A stretch of DNA of 64,000 bases from Terriglobia bacterium (GCA_020073605.1 JAIQEW010000003.1:159385-223384), one strand, 5' to 3'; shown: positions 9,110 to 19,030, numbered from the stretch's first letter. Notes: generated by a model not told the origin, from the letters alone. Program-made: numbers and translations.

Positions 9110-10729
9110 ATGGAAGAGCGGCTGGAAGCGGCGGTGAAATGGCTGCTCGGGCCTGAAACCGCGAGCGAAGGAGGTCCCGGCCACCTCTGGCCGCGCTGGG
9201 TTTTTCTCCGGGCGCTCGGACTCTTCTATTTTTCCGCGTTCTATTCGCTTCTGTTTCAAATCAAGGGACTGCTCGGCCCAAACGGAATCCTTCCTGCGGG
9301 CGACTATCTTCAGGCGGTCGCGGGGGCGATCCCCGGGAAGCGGTTCTGGTTTGCGCCCACGCTCTACTGGTTTGGCTCGAGCGATCATGCCCTGATGGCG
9401 GTCTGCTGGCTGGGCGTTATCGCGTCGGTTCTGCTGGTCGTCAACGTGTGGCCGCGCGCGGCTCTCGCGGTGTCATTCGTCTGCTTTCTTTCGTTCGTCA
9501 CGGCCGCGCAGGATTTCTCGAGCTACCAATCGGACGGCATGCTGCTCGAGGCGGGCTTCATCGGGCTGTTTTTCGCGCCGGCGGGTTTCTGGCCGGGCCT
9601 CGGCCGCGCACATCCGCCGTCGCGCGCGAGCCTGTTTCTGCTGCGATGGGAGTGGTTCCGGATCTACTTCGAATCCGGTTTCGTCAAGCTCGCGAGCGGC
9701 GACTATTCCTGGCGCCACTTCACGGCGATGGACGACTATTATCAGAATGGCCCGCTGCCGACGTGGATCGGCTGGTACGTGCAGCATCTTCCGCACTGGT
9801 TCCACGCCTCAACGGTCTTTTTCACGCTTTCGATCGAGCTGGTGCTTGTCTGGATGCTGTTTCTTCCGCGGCGGTTCCGCATCGCGTGCTTCTGCATCGT
9901 GACGCCCTTCGAGATCTCGATCATCCTCACGGCGAACTACACGTTCTTGAATTATCTCGTCCTGTCGCTTGGATTCTTGCTGCTCGACGACCGCGTCATC
10001 GAGTGGCTGGTTCCGCGCCGGATTCGAGAAATGATCGACCGGCACCCTGCGCAGGTCGCGGCCGTGGAAACTTCGCAAGAGGCGTGGCGCGCGCGCTGGC
10101 GAAAGCGGCTTGCGCCCGTGCGCATGACGATCGCGGGTGTTTGCCTTGGTCTGGTTTTCTACGCGACGACGGCGTTGCTGCTGTGGATGTTCGTGCCCGG
10201 CCTGCCGCTGCTGCTGCAAAAGCCGGTGCAAATCCTCGAGCCTTTTCGCATTGCGAACCGCTACGGGCTGTTTGCGGTGATGACGCACGAACGCTACGAG
10301 ATCGAATTCCAGGGTTCGCCCGACGGAAAAACGTGGACGCCGTATCCTTTCCGCTACAAGCCTCAGGACCTGAGCAAGCCGCCAGGAATCTATGCGCCCT
10401 ATCAGCCGCGCTTTGAATGGAATTTGTGGTTTGCGTCTCTCGGATCGCGGAGCCAATACCGCTTCGTCCTTTGGACGGAGGAGCGCCTGTTGCAAAACGA
10501 GCCGGATGTTCTCGCGCTGTTTGCCGCCAACCCTTTTGCGGGCGCGCCGCCGAAGCAGGTGCGCAGCGTGGTCTACCAGTATTGGTTCACGGATATGAAG
10601 ACGAAGCGCGAGCAGGGCGCCTGGTGGCGGCGGGAGCTGCACGGCGAATATGCGCCGTCGCTCGAGCGCGAGCCGGACGGGAAAATCATGATGCTCGATT
10701 TCGCTGTTCCCCAGCTTCCCTCGGAGTAG
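9110..10729 (+). CDS. Lipase maturation factor family membrane protein
   Basis: The 539-residue multi-pass protein has about eight hydrophobic segments between residues 30 and 370. It carries family landmarks: YQSDGMLLEAGF, RWEWFRIYFESGFVKLASGD and the C-terminal soluble module with YEIEFQGSPDGKTWTPYPF and PRFEWNLWFASLG. These match the LMF1/DUF1222 family; eukaryotic LMF1 assists lipase folding in the ER. Some bacterial members are fused to or near thiol proteins, but none is seen here. It stands alone between the propeller lipoprotein and rnr. Its bacterial role is unknown; assistance to exported enzymes is only an inference. Confidence 0.85.
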   Translation: MEERLEAAVKWLLGPETASEGGPGHLWPRWVFLRALGLFYFSAFYSLLFQIKGLLGPNGILPAGDYLQAVAGAIPGKRFWFAPTLYWFGSSDHALMAVCWLGVIASVLLVVNVWPRAALAVSFVCFLSFVTAAQDFSSYQSDGMLLEAGFIGLFFAPAGFWPGLGRAHPPSRASLFLLRWEWFRIYFESGFVKLASGDYSWRHFTAMDDYYQNGPLPTWIGWYVQHLPHWFHASTVFFTLSIELVLVWMLFLPRRFRIACFCIVTPFEISIILTANYTFLNYLVLSLGFLLLDDRVIEWLVPRRIREMIDRHPAQVAAVETSQEAWRARWRKRLAPVRMTIAGVCLGLVFYATTALLLWMFVPGLPLLLQKPVQILEPFRIANRYGLFAVMTHERYEIEFQGSPDGKTWTPYPFRYKPQDLSKPPGIYAPYQPRFEWNLWFASLGSRSQYRFVLWTEERLLQNEPDVLALFAANPFAGAPPKQVRSVVYQYWFTDMKTKREQGAWWRRELHGEYAPSLEREPDGKIMMLDFAVPQLPSE

Positions 10730-10818
10730 GCTGCGGATCGCCCCGCTCCTCTTGCAGGTCTGACTTTGCCACGCAGCGATAATTCCTATAGCCTGTCTGT
10801 GATGCCGCGAGCCCGCCT

Positions 10819-13344
10819 ATGAGGCGACAACACACGATTGAGCAAAAGGAGCCGCGCCCCGATCAGGTGACGCGAGAGCAGGTGGTCGCGCACCTTGCCA
10901 CGCTCTCGCAACCAGCCAGCATCCGCCAGATTGCGCACGGAATGGACCTCAAGCACCACGGCCGGCGTTTCCTTCCTCGGGTAATCCAGCAACTCAAGCG
11001 GCAGGGTGAAATCGAGGAGATTCACGGCGGGCGTTACCGTCTGGCCGGTCAGAAGAAGGCGCCAAGCGCCGCTCCGGGCCGCGCCACGGCGGCGAACAGC
11101 GCTGCCGCACCTTCGGCTGCGGCGGCGAAGCGGTCGCGCGATCCGAACTTGGTCTCGGGCCGGATCGTCGCGCATCGCGATGGCTACGGTTTTCTTGTAC
11201 CAGACGAGCCGATGCCGCGGGTCGAGGGCGATCTCTTCATCGGTCGCGATAATCTGGGCGATGCCATGCACGGCGATCACGTGCTGGCGCGCATCGAGCG
11301 CCGCCGCGCGGATGGACGCGCCGAAGGGCGCGTGGTGCAGATCCTCGAGCGCGAGCATCCGACCGTGGTCGGCCTGTTCCGCTACGGCCCGCACGGCAAC
11401 CACGTTCTCCCGTACGACACGCGCATCCTCCATGAGGTCTTGATCCCGCCGGGCCACGAGCTCACTCCTGAGTTGCAGCAGAAGCTTGGAGTGACGCCGA
11501 CTCGGGAACCGGCCTCGATGCGCCACATGCGCCTCCCGGAACTCGACGGCGCGGTCGTAAACGCCGAAATCACGCGCTATCCGAAGGGCGGCCTTGCGCC
11601 GGCGGGCCGCGTGCTGGAAATCCTCGGCCGGCCGGGCGAAATCGGTGTGGATGTCGAAATCATCATCCGGAAGCACCATCTGCCGCATGTTTTTCCGGAC
11701 GAGGTGGTGGCTCAGGCGCAGGCCACGCAACAGCAGCTCGGCGACGACGACCTCCGCGGGCGGCGCGATTTCCGCCACTTGCCCATCGTGACGATCGACG
11801 GCGAAACCGCGCGCGATTTCGACGACGCGGTCTGCGTCCGGCCGCTGCCGAACGGGCACTACGAGCTGCAAGTGCACATCGCCGATGTCGCAAGCTACGT
11901 GCGGCGCGATTCGCCGCTCGACCGCGAAGCGCGCCTGCGCGGCACGTCCGTCTATTTCCCGAACCGCGCCGTGCCGATGCTCCCGGAGGAGCTTTCGAAC
12001 GGTATCTGCTCCCTGAATCCGCATGTGGACCGCCTGGTGATGAGCGCAATCATGGAAATGGACGCGGATGGGAAAATGACGGGCGCCGCATTCACCGCCG
12101 GCGTCATCCGCTCGGCCGAGCGGATGACGTACACCAACGTCAACAAAGTGCTCGAGGGCGACGCGGAAATGACCGAGCGCTACGCGCCGCTCGCCGAAGA
12201 ATTCCGGCGGATGAAAGAGCTGGCGCTGCTGCTGAATCGCCGGCGCCACGCGCGCGGCTCGATCGATTTCGATCTTCCCGAACCCGTGATCGAATTCGAT
12301 GTCGAGGGCCGCATGCTCAGCATCGTTCGCAGCGAGCGCAATATCGCCCACCGGATCATCGAGGAGTTCATGCTCGCCGCCAACGAAGCCGTGGCGGAAT
12401 ACCTCGAGAAGCGCGCGATCGCTTCGCTGCACCGCGTGCACGAGAAGCCCGACCCGAAAAAGGTGCTCGAATTCGAGGAACTCGCGCAGGCGTTCGGCTA
12501 CTCGCTCGGAGTGGACGATCTCGCCGAACGCCGCGTGGCCGTGCGGCACGGCCACGTCAAGCCGCCCATGAAGGCGAGCGGCGGACGCGGGCGCATGCGT
12601 CCCATGAGCGTGACCTTTCCGGCGGCGGAGGAAGTCGATATTCGCCCGCAGCACTACCAGCGGCTCACCCAGAAAATCGCCGGAAAGCCCGAGGAGCGAA
12701 TCCTTTCCTACCTGATGCTGCGGTCGCTCAAGCAAGCGCGGTACGCCGCCGATCTGCTCGGCCATTTTGCGCTGGCGGCGAAGGAGTACACGCACTTCAC
12801 TTCGCCCATTCGACGCTATCCGGACCTGATCGTCCATCGCGCGCTGAAATGGGCGCTGGAAAATCCATCGGTGCCGCCGGCCCGCGCATCGATCCCGCAT
12901 GCGCGCTCGGGGAAGGAAGTGTCCGTTCCGACGCTCGGGCCGTATCGCCGCGTGGAGCTGGAAGAATTCGCATCGGAAAGCTCGGAGGCCGAGCGCCGCG
13001 CCGACATGGCCGAGCGCGAGCTGATGGAATGGAAGACAGCGCAGTTCATGGAGAGCCACCTCGGCGAGGAGTACGACGCGCTGATCATCTCCGTGCAGAA
13101 ATTCGGGTTCTTCGTCGAGCTGACCGAGATTTTCGTCGAAGGGCTTGTGAGCATCGATCGCCTCGAGGAGTCAACCGGCCAGCGATGCATCTATCGCGAC
13201 CGCGACCATACGATCGTCACGGAGCCGCATCGCGGCACGCGCGGCGCCGCCGCAAAGAAGATTTTCAGGCTGGGCGACCGCGTGCAAGTGCGCGCCGAAC
13301 GCATCGATCCGTTCCGGCGCCGCGTCGAGTTTTCGCTGATTTGA
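10819..13344 (+). CDS. rnr: Ribonuclease R
   Basis: This 841-residue 3'-5' exoribonuclease degrades structured RNA. In order it shows an N-terminal winged-helix segment (residues 15-75), an Ala-rich linker, cold-shock-type domains (GRIVAHRDGYGFLVPDEP), the RNB catalytic domain with DGETARDFDDAV supplying the metal-binding Asp residues, and an S1 domain (EYDALIISVQKFGFFVEL). The length is close to that of E. coli RNase R. The S1 domain ends at the C-terminus without the long basic tail. The stop is 16 bases before the next start, so the two genes are probably co-transcribed. Confidence 0.96.
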   Translation: MRRQHTIEQKEPRPDQVTREQVVAHLATLSQPASIRQIAHGMDLKHHGRRFLPRVIQQLKRQGEIEEIHGGRYRLAGQKKAPSAAPGRATAANSAAAPSAAAAKRSRDPNLVSGRIVAHRDGYGFLVPDEPMPRVEGDLFIGRDNLGDAMHGDHVLARIERRRADGRAEGRVVQILEREHPTVVGLFRYGPHGNHVLPYDTRILHEVLIPPGHELTPELQQKLGVTPTREPASMRHMRLPELDGAVVNAEITRYPKGGLAPAGRVLEILGRPGEIGVDVEIIIRKHHLPHVFPDEVVAQAQATQQQLGDDDLRGRRDFRHLPIVTIDGETARDFDDAVCVRPLPNGHYELQVHIADVASYVRRDSPLDREARLRGTSVYFPNRAVPMLPEELSNGICSLNPHVDRLVMSAIMEMDADGKMTGAAFTAGVIRSAERMTYTNVNKVLEGDAEMTERYAPLAEEFRRMKELALLLNRRRHARGSIDFDLPEPVIEFDVEGRMLSIVRSERNIAHRIIEEFMLAANEAVAEYLEKRAIASLHRVHEKPDPKKVLEFEELAQAFGYSLGVDDLAERRVAVRHGHVKPPMKASGGRGRMRPMSVTFPAAEEVDIRPQHYQRLTQKIAGKPEERILSYLMLRSLKQARYAADLLGHFALAAKEYTHFTSPIRRYPDLIVHRALKWALENPSVPPARASIPHARSGKEVSVPTLGPYRRVELEEFASESSEAERRADMAERELMEWKTAQFMESHLGEEYDALIISVQKFGFFVELTEIFVEGLVSIDRLEESTGQRCIYRDRDHTIVTEPHRGTRGAAAKKIFRLGDRVQVRAERIDPFRRRVEFSLI

Positions 13345-13360
13345 AATGGGAGAGCCACGG

Positions 13361-14230
13361 ATGAAGCCAAAGGTTGGATTCATTGGACTGGGATTGATGG
13401 GCGGGCCGATGGCGCGGAACCTGCTGCGGGCCGGGTTTCCGCTCGTCGTCTGGAATCGCACAAAATCGAAGGCGGACGATCTGGTTCGAGACGGGGCCAC
13501 GCTCGCGGCGGATCCGCGCGAAGCGGCGGCGCTGGCCGACGTCCTGATCACGATCGTCAGCGATCCGCCCGCGCTCGAGGAAGTTCTTTTTGGGCCGAGA
13601 GGCGCGTTCGAAGGGCTGCGCGCCGGCTGTACGCTTGTGGATTCGAGCACGATCTCTCCCGATCTGGCGCGGCGCGTGGCGAAAGCGTGCGGCGAACGAG
13701 GCGTCGATTTTCTCGATGCGCCCGTCACGGGCGGCACGTGGGGCGCGGAGAAGGGTGAACTCGTTTTCATGGTCGGCGGCAAGGCCGAGGTGCTCGATCG
13801 CGCCAAGCCGGTGCTCGAAGCCATGGGCAAGAAGTTCATTCTCCTGGGACCGAACGGCGCGGGCCAGACGGTGAAACTTGGCATGAACCTGCTGCTTGCG
13901 TTGCAGGTGGACGCGTTCGCGGAAGCGTTGGCGCTCGTGACCGCGGCGGGCGTCCCGGCCGAGCGGCTGATGGAGGTGCTTCAATCGAGCATGGCTCGCT
14001 CGGGTGTGCTCGACGTGAAAGCGCCGCTGATGGTGAAGGGCGAGTTTCCCGCGAGTTTTCCTCTGAGGCTGATGCACAAGGACCTGCGTCTTGCGCTCGA
14101 GCTGGCCCACGCGAACGGAACAAAGCTGCCGGCCGCCGAAGCTGCCTACACGGCGTACAGCGCCGTCAAGGCCGCGTCGAAAGACGATCCCGATTTCGCC
14201 GCCGTCGCCCGATTTTGGAAGCAGGGGTGA
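13361..14230 (+). CDS. NAD(P)-dependent beta-hydroxyacid dehydrogenase (HIBADH/GarR family)
   Basis: The 289-residue protein begins with the Rossmann motif VGFIGLGLMGGPMARNL. It continues with the substrate-binding signature FLDAPVTGGTWGAEKGEL and the catalytic Lys region GAGQTVKLGMNLLLA, which together define the 3-hydroxyisobutyrate / tartronate-semialdehyde reductase / glyoxylate reductase family. The precise substrate cannot be read from the sequence. ATG 13361 has GGGAG about eight bases upstream; an in-frame ATG at 13346 overlaps that signal and would add five residues. It follows rnr closely. Confidence 0.9.
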   Translation: MKPKVGFIGLGLMGGPMARNLLRAGFPLVVWNRTKSKADDLVRDGATLAADPREAAALADVLITIVSDPPALEEVLFGPRGAFEGLRAGCTLVDSSTISPDLARRVAKACGERGVDFLDAPVTGGTWGAEKGELVFMVGGKAEVLDRAKPVLEAMGKKFILLGPNGAGQTVKLGMNLLLALQVDAFAEALALVTAAGVPAERLMEVLQSSMARSGVLDVKAPLMVKGEFPASFPLRLMHKDLRLALELAHANGTKLPAAEAAYTAYSAVKAASKDDPDFAAVARFWKQG

Positions 14231-14317
14231 TCCTCCTTCGCGATAAAGCTGCTACGGAGGACAGGGGGGAGTGGCGGCGAACCGCGAGTACCCGCCACGG
14301 CGGGTGCAAAGCGAATA

Positions 14318-14398
14318 CATGCTGCGAAAACTTCAGCGCAAGTGTAGGCGTTCCGCGCTGACTTTTTTTCGGCGGGATTAAAATCCCGCCCTTCTACC
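14318..14398 (+). repeat. Dispersed hairpin module, copy A
   Basis: A left arm starting CATGCTGCGA, about 50 bp long with TTCAGCGCAA, is followed by a perfect 8-bp hairpin GGCGGGAT-TAAA-ATCCCGCC at 14371-14390 and a short CT-rich tail. The same arm-hairpin-tail layout recurs at 14655 and 62051, with different stem sequences. Confidence 0.65.
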
Positions 14399-14476
14399 CA
14401 GAGGCTGCGCGGCTTCGCTTCACGTCGGTGCTCCTGCGATCCGTCACTGCAAAACCGTCTTCGCAAGGATCGAAAA

Positions 14477-14553
14477 GTGTGTCGAGTAGTTGGTGCCACT
14501 TTCCTTTGTTTTCTGTGACTTACGACCACAACTACTCGGCATGGTGTGACACT
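14477..14553 (+). repeat. 77-bp dispersed element, copy 1
   Basis: This segment aligns without gaps over 77 bases to 58420-58496. Conserved blocks are GTGTGTCGA at the start, CTTTGTTTT near the middle, ACTTA, and TCGGCATGGTGTG near the end; the bases between differ. Two diverged copies with fixed spacing suggest a mobile or structured intergenic element. Confidence 0.5.
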
Positions 14554-14654
14554 TCTTTTGGCAATATTCGAGCCCCGGAATTGATGCGAGAGAAGTGACC
14601 GGAACAGAGAAGCAGGGACGAGGAGTGAGGCGCGAGGGACGGGAACGGCGAGCA

Positions 14655-14735
14655 CATGCTGCGAGAAAGACAGCACAAAGGTAAGCGCTGCGCGCCGGCG
14701 TCTTATGTCGGAGCTGAAGCTCCGACCCTCCTAAG
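14655..14735 (+). repeat. Dispersed hairpin module, copy B
   Basis: The arm CATGCTGCGAGAAA is followed by a perfect 9-bp hairpin GTCGGAGCT-GA-AGCTCCGAC at 14707-14726 and the tail CCTCCTAAG. It shares stem sequence and tail with copy C at 62051. Confidence 0.7.
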
Positions 14736-14830
14736 GCCGGAAGCGCGCTCCGATAGAACCTGCGCGTCGGGTGCGTCTGATTCAGTTTTCAAAGAGCGTC
14801 GAACCCTCGTCAAGAGGGCCAGGAAAATTG

Positions 14831-14905
14831 GCGATTAGAACGGGTCGCCGTCATCTATTTTCAGCAGGTTAGGGGCGTTTCTAATCGCGGGAGTGGCGAT
14901 TAGAA
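14831..14905 (+). repeat. Triple GCGATTAGAA repeat with hairpin
   Basis: GCGATTAGAA occurs at 14831-14840 and 14896-14905, and its inverse TTCTAATCGC at 14879-14888. The last two form a perfect 10-bp stem with a 7-base loop; the first two form a 10-bp inverted repeat bounding 58 bp. It may be a small MITE-like remnant or a transcript-end hairpin. Confidence 0.55.
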
Positions 14906-15140
14906 TTGGGCGCAGAGAGGTTGGGAAGCAGTCGTTTACGCCGCGTAGTTGTCCGCCGAGTTCTCGCCTTCGATTCTGTTTGTCCATCTCCGTTCTCAAC
15001 TTTCAAGTCTTCAACATCCTTTTCACGCTGGCACATTGTTGCGCACGCGTCAAATGGTTGCTGGTGTGGACTTCGGCCAGGCAAAGGTATCTCGTCCTTA
15101 GAGACCAAGTGCCAGATGGTGGATCACCTGCCGGTCACAG

Positions 15141-18100
15141 CTACTTCGTGGGTGAGTACCGCATCTCCTTTGTCCATTCGCGGTGATTCCAAAAGTCGAA
15201 GCGCACGTTCATCTTCATAGATGCTTGGCCTTGCCAAAACCAGATGCCTTGGACCTTATTCGAATAGAGGAAGATTTCATACGTGGGCCCGAATGAAAGG
15301 CTGGGCCAAACTTTGAAATTCAAGGCTGTTTCGGAGTCGGAACGGAACCGCGTATCGATGGGTTTATCGTCTCTGTTGTTGAAGAAATAGTTGCCGTCCT
15401 CGTCGATCTGCCAGGAAACGGTGGAGGAGAAAGGCACGACGGTATGCCAATTCCAATACACGCCGTTCACGCGAAGGTTCGGCCGCCGTAGCAACAATTG
15501 ATCCGTGTTGTCGGGATTGGGAATCAGGCGGACAGCATTCAGTTCGCCGCCGCTTTCCAGGCCCGCCTCGATCCAGCTTACGCGGTCCACCCAGCGAAGG
15601 CCCGCTCTGGGCAGGAGAAGATAGGTGCGGCTCAGGTCGAACGGCTGAGCGACAGATGGTTTTCCGCTCGATGCCAGGGATTCGATGAAACCCGGCAGGG
15701 GGTTCCAGAGCTGCGTCTCGGTGTGAAATGTGAATACCGGCTCGAGATGCGGCAGCTTCCGATTGCGTACGTGCAATGCCAGGCCTGTATCCGTCGACCA
15801 CAGATTTTGCTTCTGGCTGATGATCCGGGCCGCGCTGGGCTGCCCGGTGTACTGTGCGGAGTAGCGAAGTTCTTCGGCCTGGAAGAGCTCGACGTGTTCC
15901 CATGAATAGCTGTACTTGGCCGGGAGATCGAACTGGAGTGTGTGTCCACGCGGCGTGGTGAGCTGCGTGACGGGGCTGCCGGGAAAAAGGTTCTTGAGCT
16001 GTGCATCCGAGAACTTATGATTGACGGAAGAAAAACTAAGGCTCGCGTTGTTCAGCGTCAAAAGACTCGGGTTCGAGGGATTGATGCGGAGCGCACCGAG
16101 GCCTCTTTGCTGCACAGCGTTATCGAGCGCCGTCGTAGCTGTAGTGGACGCCATCTCCCCTGGAACCTTGTGGACCAGGTGAGGATCGATCCAGTCGTGA
16201 AACTGCTGTGCGGATGTCTGTCCGGCACGATTATCGGATGGCTTTATTTCGAGGGCGTCGAAGTAGTTTTCGCGATCAATCCGTTGCTGACATTGACTGC
16301 CCGAGGCGTACGGCATGATCGCACGGCAGGCGACAGAACTTATGGTTTCAAGTCTCTTGGGGAAATCACCGGGTACTCGAGGTGGCTTAACAGCGGCGGC
16401 CGCAAGGTCGGGGTAACCCGTGTCTCCGACGCCGATGTAGTCAGAGGTTGCGACAACGTACAAGCGATTCTTGTCAAGCGGGACATCATTCACCAGATAC
16501 TCATCCCGGTCGGCGTCATGCCGGATGCCGACATAGACGAGAGAACGCTGCCGCTCGTCGGTCAACGAGAGTGCCGAAGCGTCGTCGGCCTTGTATTTGT
16601 CAGACTGCTGGAGGGCCTGGATCAACGCGCTACCGGGCATATTGAGTGGGATCAGAAAGTCACCTTTCCACAGGATTCGGTCGAGTATCTTCTGGAGAGC
16701 CCCCGGCGTGACCCCGGCGTCGTTGACGCCGCTAGGGATGTCGACATAGAAGTCGCGGTCCTGGAGCAAGACGACATCTGCACCAAGTTCTTTCTGGATG
16801 GCGCACATCGTGAGTGTCTTGATTAATTCACTGTTCGATGAAGCTGGTTCCGCCAGCCCGCAGCCGTTCTGTAATGCGGTCTTCGCGGCGTTCCAGAAGA
16901 CAAGAGGACTCGATGGGGACTGCGGCACCGAACCGGCACGCAGCATTTCGGAATCAACCGTCCATGCACCCTTAGGGGCGGGATCAACGCTGATGTTGAG
17001 CGAACCGATCGGCACGGGTTCGTCCTGACCGAACGACGTGGGGTCGTATGATTTTGGCACTGCTATGATTCCTTGATAGTCCCGGGGAAAGCTGTCCCCT
17101 GGCGTCCAATCGTATGTGGTTTTGTGAAGGCCGGAGGCCAGCTCCGGATCGGCGGCCGTTATGACTACGTCGAACCCCCCCAGCCGCGTTGCAAGAGCCT
17201 GCGCGTGCTGCGGCCCCATTTGGGCGAGCAGGATTTTGAGTCCGTCAAATCTTTTCCCGTGTTCCTTTTGGTAACACCAGAGGAAGGCGTCAACAGTCTC
17301 CCGGATTCCCTCAGCGGGGTCTCGAACAGCCGCCGTGGTTTTGTAGGGAGCCGGATGGCCTTCTTCATCCACGTTTTGCCACTGCAGGTTCAGGGCTCCG
17401 ACGTAATCGGGTATGTCGGGATCAAGCGCGCCGAAGATGGCGACATCCAGAGGCTTACCTTGATCTGGATCGGCTTTAACAAAAGTGTATGGCCGGGGAT
17501 CCGCAGCCGAAGGCTGCTGTGACGGAAAGGAGAAGAGAGGCTGATAGACAGAGAAGCGCTGGCAATAGAGTTTGGCGCCGTTTTTGATAGGCGGAAGATT
17601 GTCTCCCGTGAGGCACAGCCCGTAGTTCTGATTAGGTTGCAGTGGTTTTGGAAACTTTAGGAGAAAGCCGACCGAGTTGCGGTCCATCCAGACGTACCAA
17701 TCCAGAGGGGTCTGCAAGCAGGGGGATCCCGCTTCGACGGGGATAGAGTTCGGACGTCCAGGTTCAGCGCTCTGGCACAGATAAACCTTGTTCTGGGTGC
17801 TATTGAACTTATCCACGATACCTTTGAGGCGAGATGCGTCCTCCGAACACTTGCTGGCGGCTGGGCAACGCCCGCTATTGAGGGTGTTGGCCAGAAAGGC
17901 TTTGAGTGCCTGGTCTGTTTGGGGCTGACCAGCGTTCTCATCGTAGATTAGGCGATACAACATGCGGCTCGAATCGGAGCCATTGGGGTCGAGCTTCATG
18001 AGCTTGATGGTGGCACCAGGCAGCCAGGGATAAACCTTCTTCCCGTCTGCCGGGGACAACAGTGACGGGAATGGCGGGTCTGACGCAGAAGCAAATTTCG

Positions 18101-18872
18101 ACGGCCAGTGCGGGGCGAACCCCAACTTGAATTCATCGTCCGGCAGAGGCTTGTGATCGTCTTTCCATGAAGTGTCGATAATGAGATTGGACGCGAGCAT
18201 CTGAACGGACTTTCCGGTTGGATTCGAAGCCAGGAAGCGAGCGAGGTTTCGGAGGCGTTCGGGACCGAAGTAGAAATCGTGCCTGCCCGGGACGACGGCG
18301 GTGTAGCCCTCGCGGAGGAGGAAACATGCGACGTTGTCGGCAGGAATGAGACCCTTGCCGGCGCGCAGGAAGCGCTCGAGGTCCTTCATCGGAGGTACCT
18401 CGTCCGCGCGAATCCATTTTCCTGCCGGCTGTGTGTGCAAGACTAACCCCGGGTTTGCAAGGTCGTCCGGATACCAAATGTATTGGTCTTTGCCCGCCGG
18501 TTGGACCACGCCTTTAGTCGGCTTGAGGGGATCCGGAGGCGGATCGAAGGTGCGCGCCTCGAATCGGGGGGCGAAGTTGTCGCCGGTTCCGACAAGGATG
18601 GCGTTGGGCGCGGATTGACGCGCTGCATCAAATGCCTTCGCCTCCCGGCTGCCGTTGTCGAGCGCCGATGAGTCGCAGGTATCCGCGACTTTGCCCGACT
18701 GAAGGTCGGGCGCACGGAAGTAGCCCATTAGACGGCCGGTATAAACGATTTGGGTCTGACTTTTCCGGGTCGCGTCAGCAGGCCCCGAATCGCCAGCGCG
18801 GAGCCCCGTGGGAATGGAAGAGAAGAGGATGACGGCTAGACCCATGGCACGCAAGACAGTCGTCTTGAGCAT
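15141..18872 (-). CDS. Large exported 5'-nucleotidase-like protein with C-terminal beta-rich domain
   Basis: The 1243-residue protein starts at ATG 18872 behind GGAGG and has a signal peptide ending near LRAGDS. Residues of about 35-700 follow the order of the UshA/5'-nucleotidase metallophosphoesterase family: IVYTGRLMGYF, LVGTGDNFAPR, VVPGRHDFYFGPERL and a GGFDVVITAADPEL segment. Residues of about 700-860 resemble the C-terminal 5'-nucleotidase domain (GALQKILDRILW, LYVVATSDYIGVGDTGYPDL). Residues of about 900-1243 are beta-rich and aromatic, like a membrane barrel or sandwich. Expected metal ligands are altered: DxH has become GRL, GNH has become GRH, and GHxH is absent. Catalysis is therefore doubtful. 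It stands alone. Confidence 0.65.
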   Translation of the reverse strand: MLKTTVLRAMGLAVILFSSIPTGLRAGDSGPADATRKSQTQIVYTGRLMGYFRAPDLQSGKVADTCDSSALDNGSREAKAFDAARQSAPNAILVGTGDNFAPRFEARTFDPPPDPLKPTKGVVQPAGKDQYIWYPDDLANPGLVLHTQPAGKWIRADEVPPMKDLERFLRAGKGLIPADNVACFLLREGYTAVVPGRHDFYFGPERLRNLARFLASNPTGKSVQMLASNLIIDTSWKDDHKPLPDDEFKLGFAPHWPSKFASASDPPFPSLLSPADGKKVYPWLPGATIKLMKLDPNGSDSSRMLYRLIYDENAGQPQTDQALKAFLANTLNSGRCPAASKCSEDASRLKGIVDKFNSTQNKVYLCQSAEPGRPNSIPVEAGSPCLQTPLDWYVWMDRNSVGFLLKFPKPLQPNQNYGLCLTGDNLPPIKNGAKLYCQRFSVYQPLFSFPSQQPSAADPRPYTFVKADPDQGKPLDVAIFGALDPDIPDYVGALNLQWQNVDEEGHPAPYKTTAAVRDPAEGIRETVDAFLWCYQKEHGKRFDGLKILLAQMGPQHAQALATRLGGFDVVITAADPELASGLHKTTYDWTPGDSFPRDYQGIIAVPKSYDPTSFGQDEPVPIGSLNISVDPAPKGAWTVDSEMLRAGSVPQSPSSPLVFWNAAKTALQNGCGLAEPASSNSELIKTLTMCAIQKELGADVVLLQDRDFYVDIPSGVNDAGVTPGALQKILDRILWKGDFLIPLNMPGSALIQALQQSDKYKADDASALSLTDERQRSLVYVGIRHDADRDEYLVNDVPLDKNRLYVVATSDYIGVGDTGYPDLAAAAVKPPRVPGDFPKRLETISSVACRAIMPYASGSQCQQRIDRENYFDALEIKPSDNRAGQTSAQQFHDWIDPHLVHKVPGEMASTTATTALDNAVQQRGLGALRINPSNPSLLTLNNASLSFSSVNHKFSDAQLKNLFPGSPVTQLTTPRGHTLQFDLPAKYSYSWEHVELFQAEELRYSAQYTGQPSAARIISQKQNLWSTDTGLALHVRNRKLPHLEPVFTFHTETQLWNPLPGFIESLASSGKPSVAQPFDLSRTYLLLPRAGLRWVDRVSWIEAGLESGGELNAVRLIPNPDNTDQLLLRRPNLRVNGVYWNWHTVVPFSSTVSWQIDEDGNYFFNNRDDKPIDTRFRSDSETALNFKVWPSLSFGPTYEIFLYSNKVQGIWFWQGQASMKMNVRFDFWNHREWTKEMRYSPTK

Positions 18873-19030
18873 CGGATGCCTCCAAGTGGTTGTTGCGTTA
18901 GAAGCCGCGCGAGGAAAGGTACAGTTACTTATCTAATAAGTCAACTACTTCATATAAACGAAGATTCGGCGGCGGAGGGCGTCCTTCGCGACTGTCCATT
19001 CCCACGAACTATGCTTCTTATTTGTAAGGA

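Larger units (their letters stand above)
14231..15140. other. Repeat-rich intergenic region, 910 bp
   Basis: No frame here has both a ribosome binding site and recognisable family content. The region holds two copies of a hairpin module (14318-14398 and 14655-14735), a 77-bp element shared with position 58420, a GC hairpin ACCCGCC/GGCGGGT around 14290-14305, and a triple GCGATTAGAA repeat at 14831-14905. It looks like an accumulation point for small non-coding repeats between two convergent genes. Decayed remnants of former genes cannot be excluded. Confidence 0.6.

Noticed and set aside
14881..15186. Short frames on both strands in the 14-15 kb spacer
   Set aside because: They overlap each other and the repeat hairpins, lack ribosome binding sites and match no family.
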